The translations under genes were made by a program, and so were the position numbers. From contig JAFWOX010000036.1 in the NCBI GenBank assembly GCA_017545325.1, positions 1-12,795 on the forward strand: DNA of 12,795 bases, written 5' to 3'. Positions 1 to 6,805 of this stretch are shown here, piece by piece. Under the pieces are notes generated by a model. The model ran no database searches. It saw nothing but the letters and a program-made list of their open reading frames with translations, and was not told the origin of the DNA. Numbering within the stretch: position 1 is the stretch's first letter; every line of letters begins with the position of its first letter. This stretch comes from Oscillospiraceae bacterium. Lineage in GTDB: Bacteria; Bacillota_A; Clostridia; Oscillospirales; Oscillospiraceae.

Positions 1-390
1 CTCACCGGCGCCAAGCACATGTGCGACCGGGGCGCCTGCGGCTCCTGCACCGTGATCATGGACGGACGGCCCGTGCTCTCCTGCCAGATGCTGGCCGCCG
101 AGTGCGAGGGCGCCAGCATCCAGACCGTGGAGGGCATCGCCGCGGATCCCAAGTGGAAGCCCCTCATCGACGCCTACTGCAAATGGGACGCCATGCAGTG
201 CGGCTACTGCACCCCCGGCTTCCTGGTCACCGCCAAGGCCCTGCTGGACCGGAACCCCCACCCCACGGAGGCGGAGATCAAAACCGCCCTTTCCGGAAAT
301 ATCTGCATCTGCGGCACCTATCCCCGCCATTCCCAGGCCATTCTGGAGGCGGCGGAGATCATTGCCGCCCAGGAGAAAGGAGCCCAATAA
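1..390 (+). CDS. [2Fe-2S] iron-sulfur subunit of a molybdenum hydroxylase (5' truncated by window edge)
   Basis: This is the small electron-transfer subunit of a xanthine dehydrogenase/aldehyde oxidase-type molybdenum hydroxylase. It passes electrons between the molybdopterin site and the FAD subunit in the cytoplasm. The reading frame is open from base 1, so the start lies outside the window; 129 residues are visible of the usual 150-165. An internal ATG at 19 is not the start, because it sits inside the first cluster motif. Both ferredoxin motifs are intact: Cys codons at 22, 37, 46 and 82 (C-x4-C-x2-C-x11-C, plant-type N-terminal cluster) and at 199, 208, 304 and 310 (C-x2-C-x31-C-x-C, the C-terminal helical cluster unique to this family). 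The stop codon abuts the ATG of the next gene, whose ribosome site lies in this gene's last codons, so the two are translationally linked. Confidence 0.93.
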   Translation, partial: LTGAKHMCDRGACGSCTVIMDGRPVLSCQMLAAECEGASIQTVEGIAADPKWKPLIDAYCKWDAMQCGYCTPGFLVTAKALLDRNPHPTEAEIKTALSGNICICGTYPRHSQAILEAAEIIAAQEKGAQ

Positions 391-2739
391 ATGGCAGACG
401 TAGTCGGCGTCAACGGCCAGCGGGAAAATTTCCGGGTCGTCGGCAAGCCCAATAAGCCGGGCATCCTCTCTTATGCCCTGGCCTCCGGCGTTGCGAAGTT
501 CGGCATCGACTATACCGCGCCGGATATGCTCCATGCGAAATTCCTCCGCAGCCCCTACGCCCACGCCCGGGTGAAGTCCATCAATACGGACAAGGCCCGC
601 GCCGTTCCCGGGGTGGTGGATATCGTCCTGTGGGACGATCCGGACCTCATGGGTCTGGGGGGCATGCCCTTCGGCCCCAAGGTCTCCTATCTGGGCAACG
701 TGGCCCATCAGGAGAACCAGGAGGTGGGCGCCATCGTGGTGGCGGAGACGGAAGAGGCCGCCGAGGACGGCGTCCGCGCCCTGGAGGTGGACTGGGAGGT
801 CCTGCCCTTCATCGTGGACCTGCGCAAGGGCCTGGATCCCAGCTTCCCCCCCATCCGCACCAAGGAGGACGAGGGCGGCGGAGACATGTTCGCCCCCCGG
901 GGCGGCAACAATCCCCCCAAGCAGGGGAACCTGAGCTTCGTGAACAAGATCGAGGGGGATATCGAGGACGGCTTCGCCAAGGCGGACTTCATCATCGAGT
1001 ACGATACGAACCTCCCCATCTTCGCCTCCCACATCCCCAATCCGCCCTCCTCCATCGCCTGGTGGTTTGACGATCCCTACCATGGACCGGAGAAGAGCCT
1101 GCATATCGAGGGCGCGGTGCAGCGGCGGGACAACATCGCCCGGATGTACAACGTGCCCAACGAGAAATGCGTGCAGGAAGGCCTGTTCCAGGGCGGAAAA
1201 TACTGCGACTGGGGCATGCGCATGAGTCAGGAGATCACCCCGCTGCTGGCCAAACGGACCGGAAGGCCCGTGCGCTGTGCCAACACCCGGGAGGAGACCT
1301 TCGACTTCCTCATGAACCAGCGCCTGTGCCATATCCGCCTGGGGGTCACCAACGAGGGCCTCATCACCGCCGTGGACGATCAGTCCGTTGCGGATAACGG
1401 CCGCCCCGGCTCCTCCGCCTTCGGCGTGGCCCAGGACCAGGGCTACGGCCCCTACTACACCCTGAAATGCCAGAACATCAGCCAGCGGTACACGGTGGTG
1501 GACACCAACACCGGCAAGATGTACACCAGCGGGCAGCACTGCCCCTTCAACTGGGATACCCTCTCCATGGGCATCGCCATCATCGCGGAGAAGCTGGGGA
1601 AGGATCCCATCGATATCGCCCAGCTGAACCTCCACGGCCCCACCTCCCAGAGCGATACGGACAAGGTCCCCTCCTTTGAGGCCTGTATCGAAGAGGGAAA
1701 GAAGTACGCGGGCTGGAACTGGCATCCCGCCGGAGCGAAGCGTCTGCCGGACGGGCGGCTCCATGGGGCCAGCTTCCGGTACCAGATCTGCCCGCGCCAC
1801 GCCTTCTCCGGCTACAACTGCAAGCTGGAGCTGCGCAACGGCGTCGTCCATATGCCCACCCAGGGCCCCTGCACCGGCATCTACGCCGTGGAGGCCAACG
1901 CCATGGTGGTGGCGGAGGAGCTGGGCCTTGAATACGAGGACATCGCGGTGGATTTCGACTGGCGGGAGACCTTCACCCCCGTGGGCGGCGGATCTGACGG
2001 CACCACCGCCTCCTCCTGGGCCATGAAGGAATGCGCCAACATCCTGAAGCAGAAGATCCTGGAGTCCGCCGCGGCCCAGGCGGCCAAGCCCCCCATGCCC
2101 AGCTTCTTCGGCGGTCCGCCGAAGGAGAACCCCCTGAAGGGGCATACCGCCGACGAGCTGGAGCTGGAAGGCAGCAAGGTAGTCCTGAAGGCCGACCCCA
2201 GCGTGGGCATCCCCCTGAAGGACGCCACCAGCGAGAACCTCTTCGCCACCTATTCCGGCCGTCCCCCTGCAGCCCTCTGGAGCCTGGGCATGGGCCGCAT
2301 GCTGGATACCATGAACTGCGCCTTCTGCGAGGTGGCGGTGGACGAGGATACCGGCGAGGTGGAGATCCTGAAGTTCGACGTGGTGGCCGACCCGGGCAAG
2401 ATCATGCGCCTCACCTCCCTGGAGAGCCAGATCGACCAGGTCATGTTCTTCTCCCAGGGCTGCCAGCTCCTGGAGGAATATGTGTACGATCAGCATACCG
2501 GCGTCCGCCTGAACGCCAATATGATCGACTACAAGAAGCCCACCACCCTGGACGTCCCCCCCGTGAACCGGAAGTTCCTGGAGACCCGGGCGGGCAACGC
2601 GGCCTACGGCGCCAGCGGCATCAGCCACAGCCTGTGCAACACCCATCTGGTGATCATCGCCATTCAGAACGCCATCGGCAAATGGGTGGATCCCCCCGCA
2701 ACGCCGGACAAGATCCTGAAAGCCCTGGGCAAGGCATAA
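391..2739 (+). CDS. Molybdopterin-binding large subunit, xanthine dehydrogenase/aldehyde oxidase superfamily, divergent active site
   Basis: This 782-residue protein has the overall layout of the molybdopterin catalytic subunit. The N-terminal a/b hammerhead domain has the typical LRSPYAHARV segment near residue 53. The Mo-binding halves follow, including the AKRTGRPVRCANTREE stretch after residue 280 and a C-terminal domain ending in TPDKILKAL. The length is typical. It would hydroxylate or reduce an N-heterocycle, aldehyde or aromatic substrate, but the substrate cannot be read from the sequence. Key signatures are altered. The usual GGGFGGK loop reads GLFQGGK (residues 264-270). The GQGT loop reads GPCT. 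In place of the GxGEPPL segment carrying the catalytic Glu there is GISHSL (residues 743-748), with Ser745 or His746 where Glu is expected. The start ATG at 391 has AGGAG-type sites at 371-382, inside the preceding gene. It is the second gene of the operon. Confidence 0.88.
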   Translation: MADVVGVNGQRENFRVVGKPNKPGILSYALASGVAKFGIDYTAPDMLHAKFLRSPYAHARVKSINTDKARAVPGVVDIVLWDDPDLMGLGGMPFGPKVSYLGNVAHQENQEVGAIVVAETEEAAEDGVRALEVDWEVLPFIVDLRKGLDPSFPPIRTKEDEGGGDMFAPRGGNNPPKQGNLSFVNKIEGDIEDGFAKADFIIEYDTNLPIFASHIPNPPSSIAWWFDDPYHGPEKSLHIEGAVQRRDNIARMYNVPNEKCVQEGLFQGGKYCDWGMRMSQEITPLLAKRTGRPVRCANTREETFDFLMNQRLCHIRLGVTNEGLITAVDDQSVADNGRPGSSAFGVAQDQGYGPYYTLKCQNISQRYTVVDTNTGKMYTSGQHCPFNWDTLSMGIAIIAEKLGKDPIDIAQLNLHGPTSQSDTDKVPSFEACIEEGKKYAGWNWHPAGAKRLPDGRLHGASFRYQICPRHAFSGYNCKLELRNGVVHMPTQGPCTGIYAVEANAMVVAEELGLEYEDIAVDFDWRETFTPVGGGSDGTTASSWAMKECANILKQKILESAAAQAAKPPMPSFFGGPPKENPLKGHTADELELEGSKVVLKADPSVGIPLKDATSENLFATYSGRPPAALWSLGMGRMLDTMNCAFCEVAVDEDTGEVEILKFDVVADPGKIMRLTSLESQIDQVMFFSQGCQLLEEYVYDQHTGVRLNANMIDYKKPTTLDVPPVNRKFLETRAGNAAYGASGISHSLCNTHLVIIAIQNAIGKWVDPPATPDKILKALGKA

Positions 2740-2749
2740 GAGAGGAGAC
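2740..2749 (+). promoter_or_regulatory. Ribosome binding site of the FAD-subunit gene
   Basis: AGAGGAGACA lies in the 15-nt gap between the preceding stop (2737-2739) and the ATG at 2755. It fixes that start and shows the gene is read as part of the same transcript. Confidence 0.75.
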
Positions 2750-2754
2750 AGTAC

Positions 2755-5103
2755 ATGAGACCGTTCAATCATATCAACGCCAAGACCCTGGATGAGGCCG
2801 TGGCCGTCCTGCGGAAGGGAGACGCCAACGTCATCGCCGGCGGCGTGGACCTGCTGGGCACCCTGAAGGACAACATCACCCCCGCCTACCCCAAGACCGT
2901 GGTGAACATCAAATCCATCCCCGGTCTGGATTATATTAAGGAAGAGGACGGCACCCTGAAGATCGGCGCCGCCACCCGCATGGCGGATATCGGCCGCAGC
3001 GAGCTGGTGCGGCAGAAGGCCGCCGCCCTGGCGGAGACCGCCAGCGTGGCCGGCACCCCCAACATCCGGGAGATGGCCACCATCGGCGGCAATATCGCCC
3101 AGCTTCCCCGGTGCTGGTACTTCCGCAAGCTGGAAAACCGCTTCTACTGCGACCGGAAGGGCGGCAACGTCTGCTACGCCATCCAGGGGGACAACCGCTA
3201 CCATTCCATCTTCGGCGGTCTGAAGCCCCATGCCAGCCCCTGCACCCGGGAATGCCCCGCGGGCACGGATATCCCCGCCTATATGGCCCGGATCCGCGCC
3301 AATGACTGGGACGGCGCCGCGGAGATCCTCATGAAGGCCAATCCCCTGCCCATGATCACCTCCCGCATCTGCCCCCATCCCTGCCAGGACGCCTGCAACC
3401 AGTGCGAGTACGGCGACTGCGTGAACATCCACTGCGTGGAGCGCAGCGTGGGCGACTACATTCTGGAGCATGCCGACAGGTTCTACGCCGCCCCCAAGGT
3501 GGAGACCGGCAAGAAGGTCGCCATCATCGGCGCCGGCCCGGGCGGCCTCACCGCGGCCTACTACCTGCGGAAGGCGGGCCACAGCGTCACCGTTTTCGAG
3601 CGCCAGCCCAAGGCGGGCGGCGTCATGCGCTACGGCGTGCCCCATTACCGTCTGCCCAAGGACGTGGTGGATAAGGTGGTGGACGCCATCGCCGGCATGG
3701 GCGTGGAGATCAAATGCGGCGTCACCGTGGGCAAGGATATCACCGTGGACCAGATCGACGAGCAGTATGACGGCGTCTTCTTCGGCACCGGCGCCTGGAA
3801 GCAGCCCCTCCTGGGCATCGGCGGCGAGGAACTGGCCCTCTTCGGCCTGAACTTCCTCACTGAAGTGAACACCTACCTGCAGAAGGCCATCGGCCAGAAC
3901 GTGCTGGTGTGCGGCGGCGGCAACGTGGCCATGGACGTGGCCCTCACCGCCAAGCGCCTGGGGGCGAAGAACGTCACCCTCATCTGCCTGGAGAAGCGGG
4001 AGGAGATGCCCGCCACCGACGAGGAGATCCAGCGGGCCGAGGAAGAGGGCGTGGTCATCCACAACAGCTGGGGCCTGGGCAGCGTGGTCACGGACGAGAG
4101 CGGCAAGGTCAAGGGCCTGGACAGCATGCGCTGCACCTCCGTCCGGAACGCCAGCGGCCGCTTCGATCCCCAGTACGACCAGAACGACCGCACCTTCTAC
4201 GAGTCCGACTATATCATCCTGGCCACCGGCCAGGCCGTGGATATCGGCTTCCTGGGGGATAAGTTCACCGCCCAGCTGAAGAGCGCCCGGGGCCTCATCG
4301 ACGTGGACCTCTCCACCTTCAAGACCAGCCGGAAGGGCATGTACGCCGCGGGCGACGTGGCCACCGGCCCCAACATCGCCATCCGGGCCATCAACGGCGG
4401 CCGGGTCGCCGCCCAGAACATGTCCCGGGAGCTGGGTGTCCTGATCCCCGGCCCCGCCCTGAACAAGGACTATGTGCATGCGGATCCCGCAGGCATCGCG
4501 GTGCACGAGAAGAATGCCCAGCCGGAGCGGCCTCTCGCCGAGCGCACCCTGCTGGACGAGGACGCCTTCTCCTACAGCCCCGAGGCCCTGGCCTCCGAGG
4601 CGGCCCGGTGCATGAACTGCGCCTGCTACGCCGTGAACCCCAGCGACGCCGCTCCCGTGCTCCTGGCCCTGGACGCCCGGATCGTCACCACCAAGCGGAT
4701 GCTCACCGCCGAGGAGTTCTTCGAGGTCCATGTGCTCTCCAACACCGCTCTGGATCCGGACGAGATCATCACGGAGATCCAGATCCCCGCCGCCAAGGAG
4801 GGGGAGAAGAGCACCTATAAGCGCTTCGCCTTCCGGAAGAGCATCGATTTCCCGGTGGTGAACCTGGCCATCCGCCGCTCTGCCGACGGGGAGACCCGCA
4901 TTGCCCTGAACGCCGTGGCCCCCGTGCCCATCCGCTGCCGGAAGGCCGAGGCCTACATCAGCGGCAGGGAGATCACGGAGGAGACCGCCGCCGCCGCGGG
5001 CGAAGCCGCCCTGGAGGGGGCCGAGCCCTTTGAGGCCAACCGGTACAAGATCCAGATCGCCAAGACCCTGGTGAAGCGGACTTTGCTGGAGATTGCAAAA
5101 TAA
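2755..5103 (+). CDS. FAD-binding subunit of molybdenum hydroxylase with an inserted GltD-like NAD(P)H oxidoreductase module
   Basis: This 782-residue protein is two flavoproteins nested in one chain; ordinary FAD subunits have about 280-300 residues. Residues 1 to about 158 are the first FAD_binding_5 lobe, with the pyrophosphate loop IAGGVDLL at 27-34 and ATIGGN at 108-113. The family's RYHSIFGG segment follows, and the chain then leaves the fold. Residues from about 160 to 623 match the glutamate synthase small chain/NfnB type. They contain a helical [4Fe-4S] domain (Cys163, 167, 206, 210, 214, with further Cys217 and 222), a first GAGPGG FAD motif at 260-264, a second nucleotide motif CGGGNVAMD at 386-394, and the AAGDVATGPN FAD motif from 531. 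From CYAVNPSDAAPVLLALDA (624 on) the original FAD domain resumes, ending in a CO-dehydrogenase-flavoprotein C-terminal domain. Inferred role: linking the Mo enzyme to NAD(P)H. The start ATG has AGGAG 7 nt upstream. Confidence 0.9.
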   Translation: MRPFNHINAKTLDEAVAVLRKGDANVIAGGVDLLGTLKDNITPAYPKTVVNIKSIPGLDYIKEEDGTLKIGAATRMADIGRSELVRQKAAALAETASVAGTPNIREMATIGGNIAQLPRCWYFRKLENRFYCDRKGGNVCYAIQGDNRYHSIFGGLKPHASPCTRECPAGTDIPAYMARIRANDWDGAAEILMKANPLPMITSRICPHPCQDACNQCEYGDCVNIHCVERSVGDYILEHADRFYAAPKVETGKKVAIIGAGPGGLTAAYYLRKAGHSVTVFERQPKAGGVMRYGVPHYRLPKDVVDKVVDAIAGMGVEIKCGVTVGKDITVDQIDEQYDGVFFGTGAWKQPLLGIGGEELALFGLNFLTEVNTYLQKAIGQNVLVCGGGNVAMDVALTAKRLGAKNVTLICLEKREEMPATDEEIQRAEEEGVVIHNSWGLGSVVTDESGKVKGLDSMRCTSVRNASGRFDPQYDQNDRTFYESDYIILATGQAVDIGFLGDKFTAQLKSARGLIDVDLSTFKTSRKGMYAAGDVATGPNIAIRAINGGRVAAQNMSRELGVLIPGPALNKDYVHADPAGIAVHEKNAQPERPLAERTLLDEDAFSYSPEALASEAARCMNCACYAVNPSDAAPVLLALDARIVTTKRMLTAEEFFEVHVLSNTALDPDEIITEIQIPAAKEGEKSTYKRFAFRKSIDFPVVNLAIRRSADGETRIALNAVAPVPIRCRKAEAYISGREITEETAAAAGEAALEGAEPFEANRYKIQIAKTLVKRTLLEIAK

Positions 5104-5119
5104 GATTTATTTGCATGAT

Positions 5120-5150
5120 CATGGGGCTGACGCTGTGCGTCAGCCCCATG
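5120..5150. terminator. Hairpin between convergent genes, likely bidirectional terminator
   Basis: There is a perfect 14-bp stem (CATGGGGCTGACGC, 5120-5133, with its complement 5137-5150) and a 3-nt loop TGT. It begins 17 nt after the FAD-subunit stop and ends 2 nt before the stop of the leftward lipoprotein L1. The T tract is poor in both directions (GTTTATT rightward), so the terminator call rests on stem strength and position. Confidence 0.7.
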
Positions 5151-5152
5151 GT

Positions 5153-5725
5153 TTATTGCGCCGCGTGGGGGATGAGTTCACGGGAGTTGCGTTTTCCGTA
5201 GGCCCGGAGGGCATTGATGAAGCGGATGCCATCGCCGTCATCCGTCCGCCAGCGCACGCTCTCAGCGCTGTGGGGGGCAAACACCAGGTAATCGTCCTCT
5301 GCATTCAGATAGGAATCCCAATGGGTGAGCCCAGGAACGATATCCAGGAACAGGATGCGTTCCGGCTTGCCATAGGGCGGAATCGGCCTTCGCTGCCAGT
5401 CCGCGTCCGCCAGCACGAAAATATACCAATAGCTGTACGCGCCCAGCCCTGTCCCTTTGGGCGTCAGGTTTCCATAAAAGTCCGCCATCAGCCGGAGCTT
5501 TACCAGCATTGCCCAGCGGGTCCCGTCCGGCCGCTCGGCGCAGTACAGGTCAAAATTCGTTCCCTCCGGATAGGGGATCATCTCCCACGACACTACCTTC
5601 CCTGTGCAAACGGCGTCACAGGCCTCCGCCAGGGCCCGGGTGTCGGGATCCAGCTTTCTCCCGCAGCCGGGAAGGAGCAGGGCCAGGATAAGGAACAGGG
5701 CGAGGATCGTACGGTAGGCCTTCAT
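5153..5725 (-). CDS. Small lipoprotein L1, member of a five-gene paralogous family
   Basis: This 190-residue secreted lipoprotein belongs to a family I do not recognise by name. It has a short basic N-terminus, a hydrophobic core of about 14 residues, and the lipobox LLPGC with the lipidated Cys21, so it should be anchored on the outer face of the cytoplasmic membrane. Features shared with L2-L5 are GRKLD directly after the lipidated Cys, a second conserved Cys in CDAVC (Cys40), an ADFYGNL segment, ILFLD, a VFAPHSAE segment and a C-terminal NALRAYGKRNSRE motif. No enzymatic motif is visible. The ATG at 5723-5725 has AAAGGAGG with 7-nt spacing. It is the outlying copy, separated from the other four by the nuclease-like gene and the hairpin repeat, and appears to have its own promoter. 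Confidence 0.85.
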   Translation of the reverse strand: MKAYRTILALFLILALLLPGCGRKLDPDTRALAEACDAVCTGKVVSWEMIPYPEGTNFDLYCAERPDGTRWAMLVKLRLMADFYGNLTPKGTGLGAYSYWYIFVLADADWQRRPIPPYGKPERILFLDIVPGLTHWDSYLNAEDDYLVFAPHSAESVRWRTDDGDGIRFINALRAYGKRNSRELIPHAAQ

Positions 5726-5732
5726 GACACTG

Positions 5733-5740
5733 CCTCCTTT
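5733..5740 (-). promoter_or_regulatory. Ribosome binding site of L1
   Basis: On the minus strand AAAGGAGG ends 7 nt before the ATG at 5725. It is near-consensus and settles the start. Confidence 0.75.
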
Positions 5741-5784
5741 GTGCCTTGTTTCCCGCGCGGCGGAGAAGAGGGCTTTGGCGGGGG

Positions 5785-5813
5785 GTATTACGCGCCTGCG
5801 GGCATACTTTCAA
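5785..5813 (-). promoter_or_regulatory. Possible sigma-A promoter for L1
   Basis: Read leftward, TTGAAA (5808-5813) is followed after exactly 17 nt by TAATAC (5785-5790). The -35 matches 5 of 6 consensus bases and the -10 only 3 of 6. It lies about 60 nt upstream of the L1 start and overlaps the edge of the hairpin repeat. Confidence 0.35.
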
Positions 5814-5975
5814 TGCGGAGAGCACCTCCGGCGGGTCCCTTTCTTTGCCGCCAAAGAAAGGGACAAAAGAAACCGCTTAAGGGGACCTATTCCGAGGCGG
5901 TCCCCTTAAGGATCCCTCCCCGACGGCCAAAGGGGGAACCTGCGGGTCCCCCCTTTGGATTCCCTCTCCGAGGGG
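5792..5975. repeat. Structured intergenic repeat, copy A (tandem hairpins)
   Basis: This element holds three hairpins in a row. Hairpin I: 5835-5847 with 5852-5864, 13 bp, loop CCGC. Hairpin II: CTTAAGGGGACC (5876-5887) with 5899-5910, 12 bp, loop TATTCCGAGGC. Hairpin III: CCAAAGGGGG (5927-5936) with 5949-5958, 10 bp. The same succession occurs at 12636-12795 with the identical hairpin II loop and nearly identical spacing: 96 versus 95 nt from the shared GCGCCTGCGG to that loop. No protein is encoded and no transposase is nearby. It fills most of the 318-base gap between L1 and the nuclease-like gene. The remainder of the gap holds the two genes' putative promoters. Exact ends are uncertain. 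Confidence 0.8.
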
Positions 5976-5994
5976 ACGAGGACGGGGTTGCGAA

Positions 5995-6023
5995 TTGCCG
6001 AAAGACGGTATTCCGTGTATAAT
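5995..6023 (+). promoter_or_regulatory. Sigma-A promoter of the HTH/nuclease-like gene
   Basis: TTGCCG (5995-6000), a 17-nt spacer and a perfect TATAAT (6018-6023) lie just upstream of the ATG at 6044. The predicted start site near 6030 gives a very short leader with a GGGGGGTG ribosome site. The promoter lies just beyond hairpin repeat A. Confidence 0.65.
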
Positions 6024-6043
6024 GCGGCGAGGGGGGTGAACAT

Positions 6044-6805
6044 ATGGCAGCCATACCCAGTGATGCGGAGCGGGCGGTGTGCGCCGCCATCTGCCGGTCC
6101 GGCGGTCTCCGGGCAAAGGAGATCGCAAAGCTGCTGGACGTGAGCACAGAAACGGTGGACAAGGTTCTCTACCGCTCTCCCCTTCTCAAAGAACTTTGCT
6201 GGCAGGACGGAGACTACCGCTGGCACGGCCTGGTGCCCCAGACCCGGCCCCATGCCGGGCTCCGGGAGTTTGCGGGCTGGTACGGCTTCGCGGGGGATTT
6301 TCTGGCCCTCTCCCCGGAGGAATGGCTCGCCCAGCTCAAAGAGGGCTGTGACCGGGTGGGCCGGAGCCTGAACGACAACCGGGGGCTTCTCCATTCCTTC
6401 CGGGACTGCCGGGAGACCCTGGTCTCCCTCTTCGGTGACCTGGCGGAGATGGCCGGGGAGGCCTGTCTGGGCTGGGAGCTGGCCTTCGAGCTGCGGCTGA
6501 AACGATCCCGGAGAGTCCGCCTCTACGCGGACGTGCTGGTGATTACGGAAAACCGGGTCTTCTCCCTGGAATTCAAAATGAAGGACAAGATCGACCCGGA
6601 GGAGGTGCGGCAGGCGGCGAAGTACGCCCCCTGGCTGGAGGTGCTCTTCGGGCCGGAATATGAGATCATCCCCGTGCTGGTGCTCACCGCCGCCAGGGAG
6701 CTGTATACCTTCTCACCCATCGGGGAAAGGGAAGCGGTGCTCCCGGTGTGCTCCGGGGACATGCTCTTCAACGCCTTCGACGAATACCTGGGCTTCCTCC
6801 GCTAG
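6044..6805 (+). CDS. Helix-turn-helix plus PD-(D/E)XK nuclease-like protein
   Basis: This 253-residue cytoplasmic protein has no specific name I can support. Residues 5-62 look like a winged-helix/HTH domain (LRAKEIAKLLDVSTETVDKVLY at 22-43). The C-terminal half carries the ordered residues of a PD-(D/E)XK nuclease core: Glu145 or Glu149 in a helix, Asp163 in YADVLVI, Glu176-x-Lys178 in LEFK, and Gln190-x3-Tyr194 as in the RecB-like QxxxY motif. This pattern fits DNA cleavage guided by an attached HTH. However, some proteins of this fold are not nucleases, and activity is inferred. The gene has its own promoter and sits between lipoprotein genes L1 and L2, facing the opposite way. Its TAG stop overlaps the TAG stop of L2 in the palindrome CTAG (6802-6805). 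Confidence 0.72.
   Translation: MAAIPSDAERAVCAAICRSGGLRAKEIAKLLDVSTETVDKVLYRSPLLKELCWQDGDYRWHGLVPQTRPHAGLREFAGWYGFAGDFLALSPEEWLAQLKEGCDRVGRSLNDNRGLLHSFRDCRETLVSLFGDLAEMAGEACLGWELAFELRLKRSRRVRLYADVLVITENRVFSLEFKMKDKIDPEEVRQAAKYAPWLEVLFGPEYEIIPVLVLTAARELYTFSPIGEREAVLPVCSGDMLFNAFDEYLGFLR

Noticed and set aside
2031..2795. Plus-strand open frame of 254 codons in another frame of the molybdopterin subunit
   Set aside because: It is a frame shadow with Arg/Gly/Pro-rich composition, fully inside a gene with recognisable domains.
5792..5975. Repeat A interpreted as a CRISPR array or insertion sequence
   Set aside because: There is no regular repeat-spacer pattern, no transposase and no detectable target duplication. 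It is a set of different hairpins.
5093..6022. Plus-strand open frame of 309 codons over L1 and the repeat
   Set aside because: It crosses the operon terminator, runs antisense to a lipoprotein with signal peptide and through the hairpin repeat, and shows no domain.
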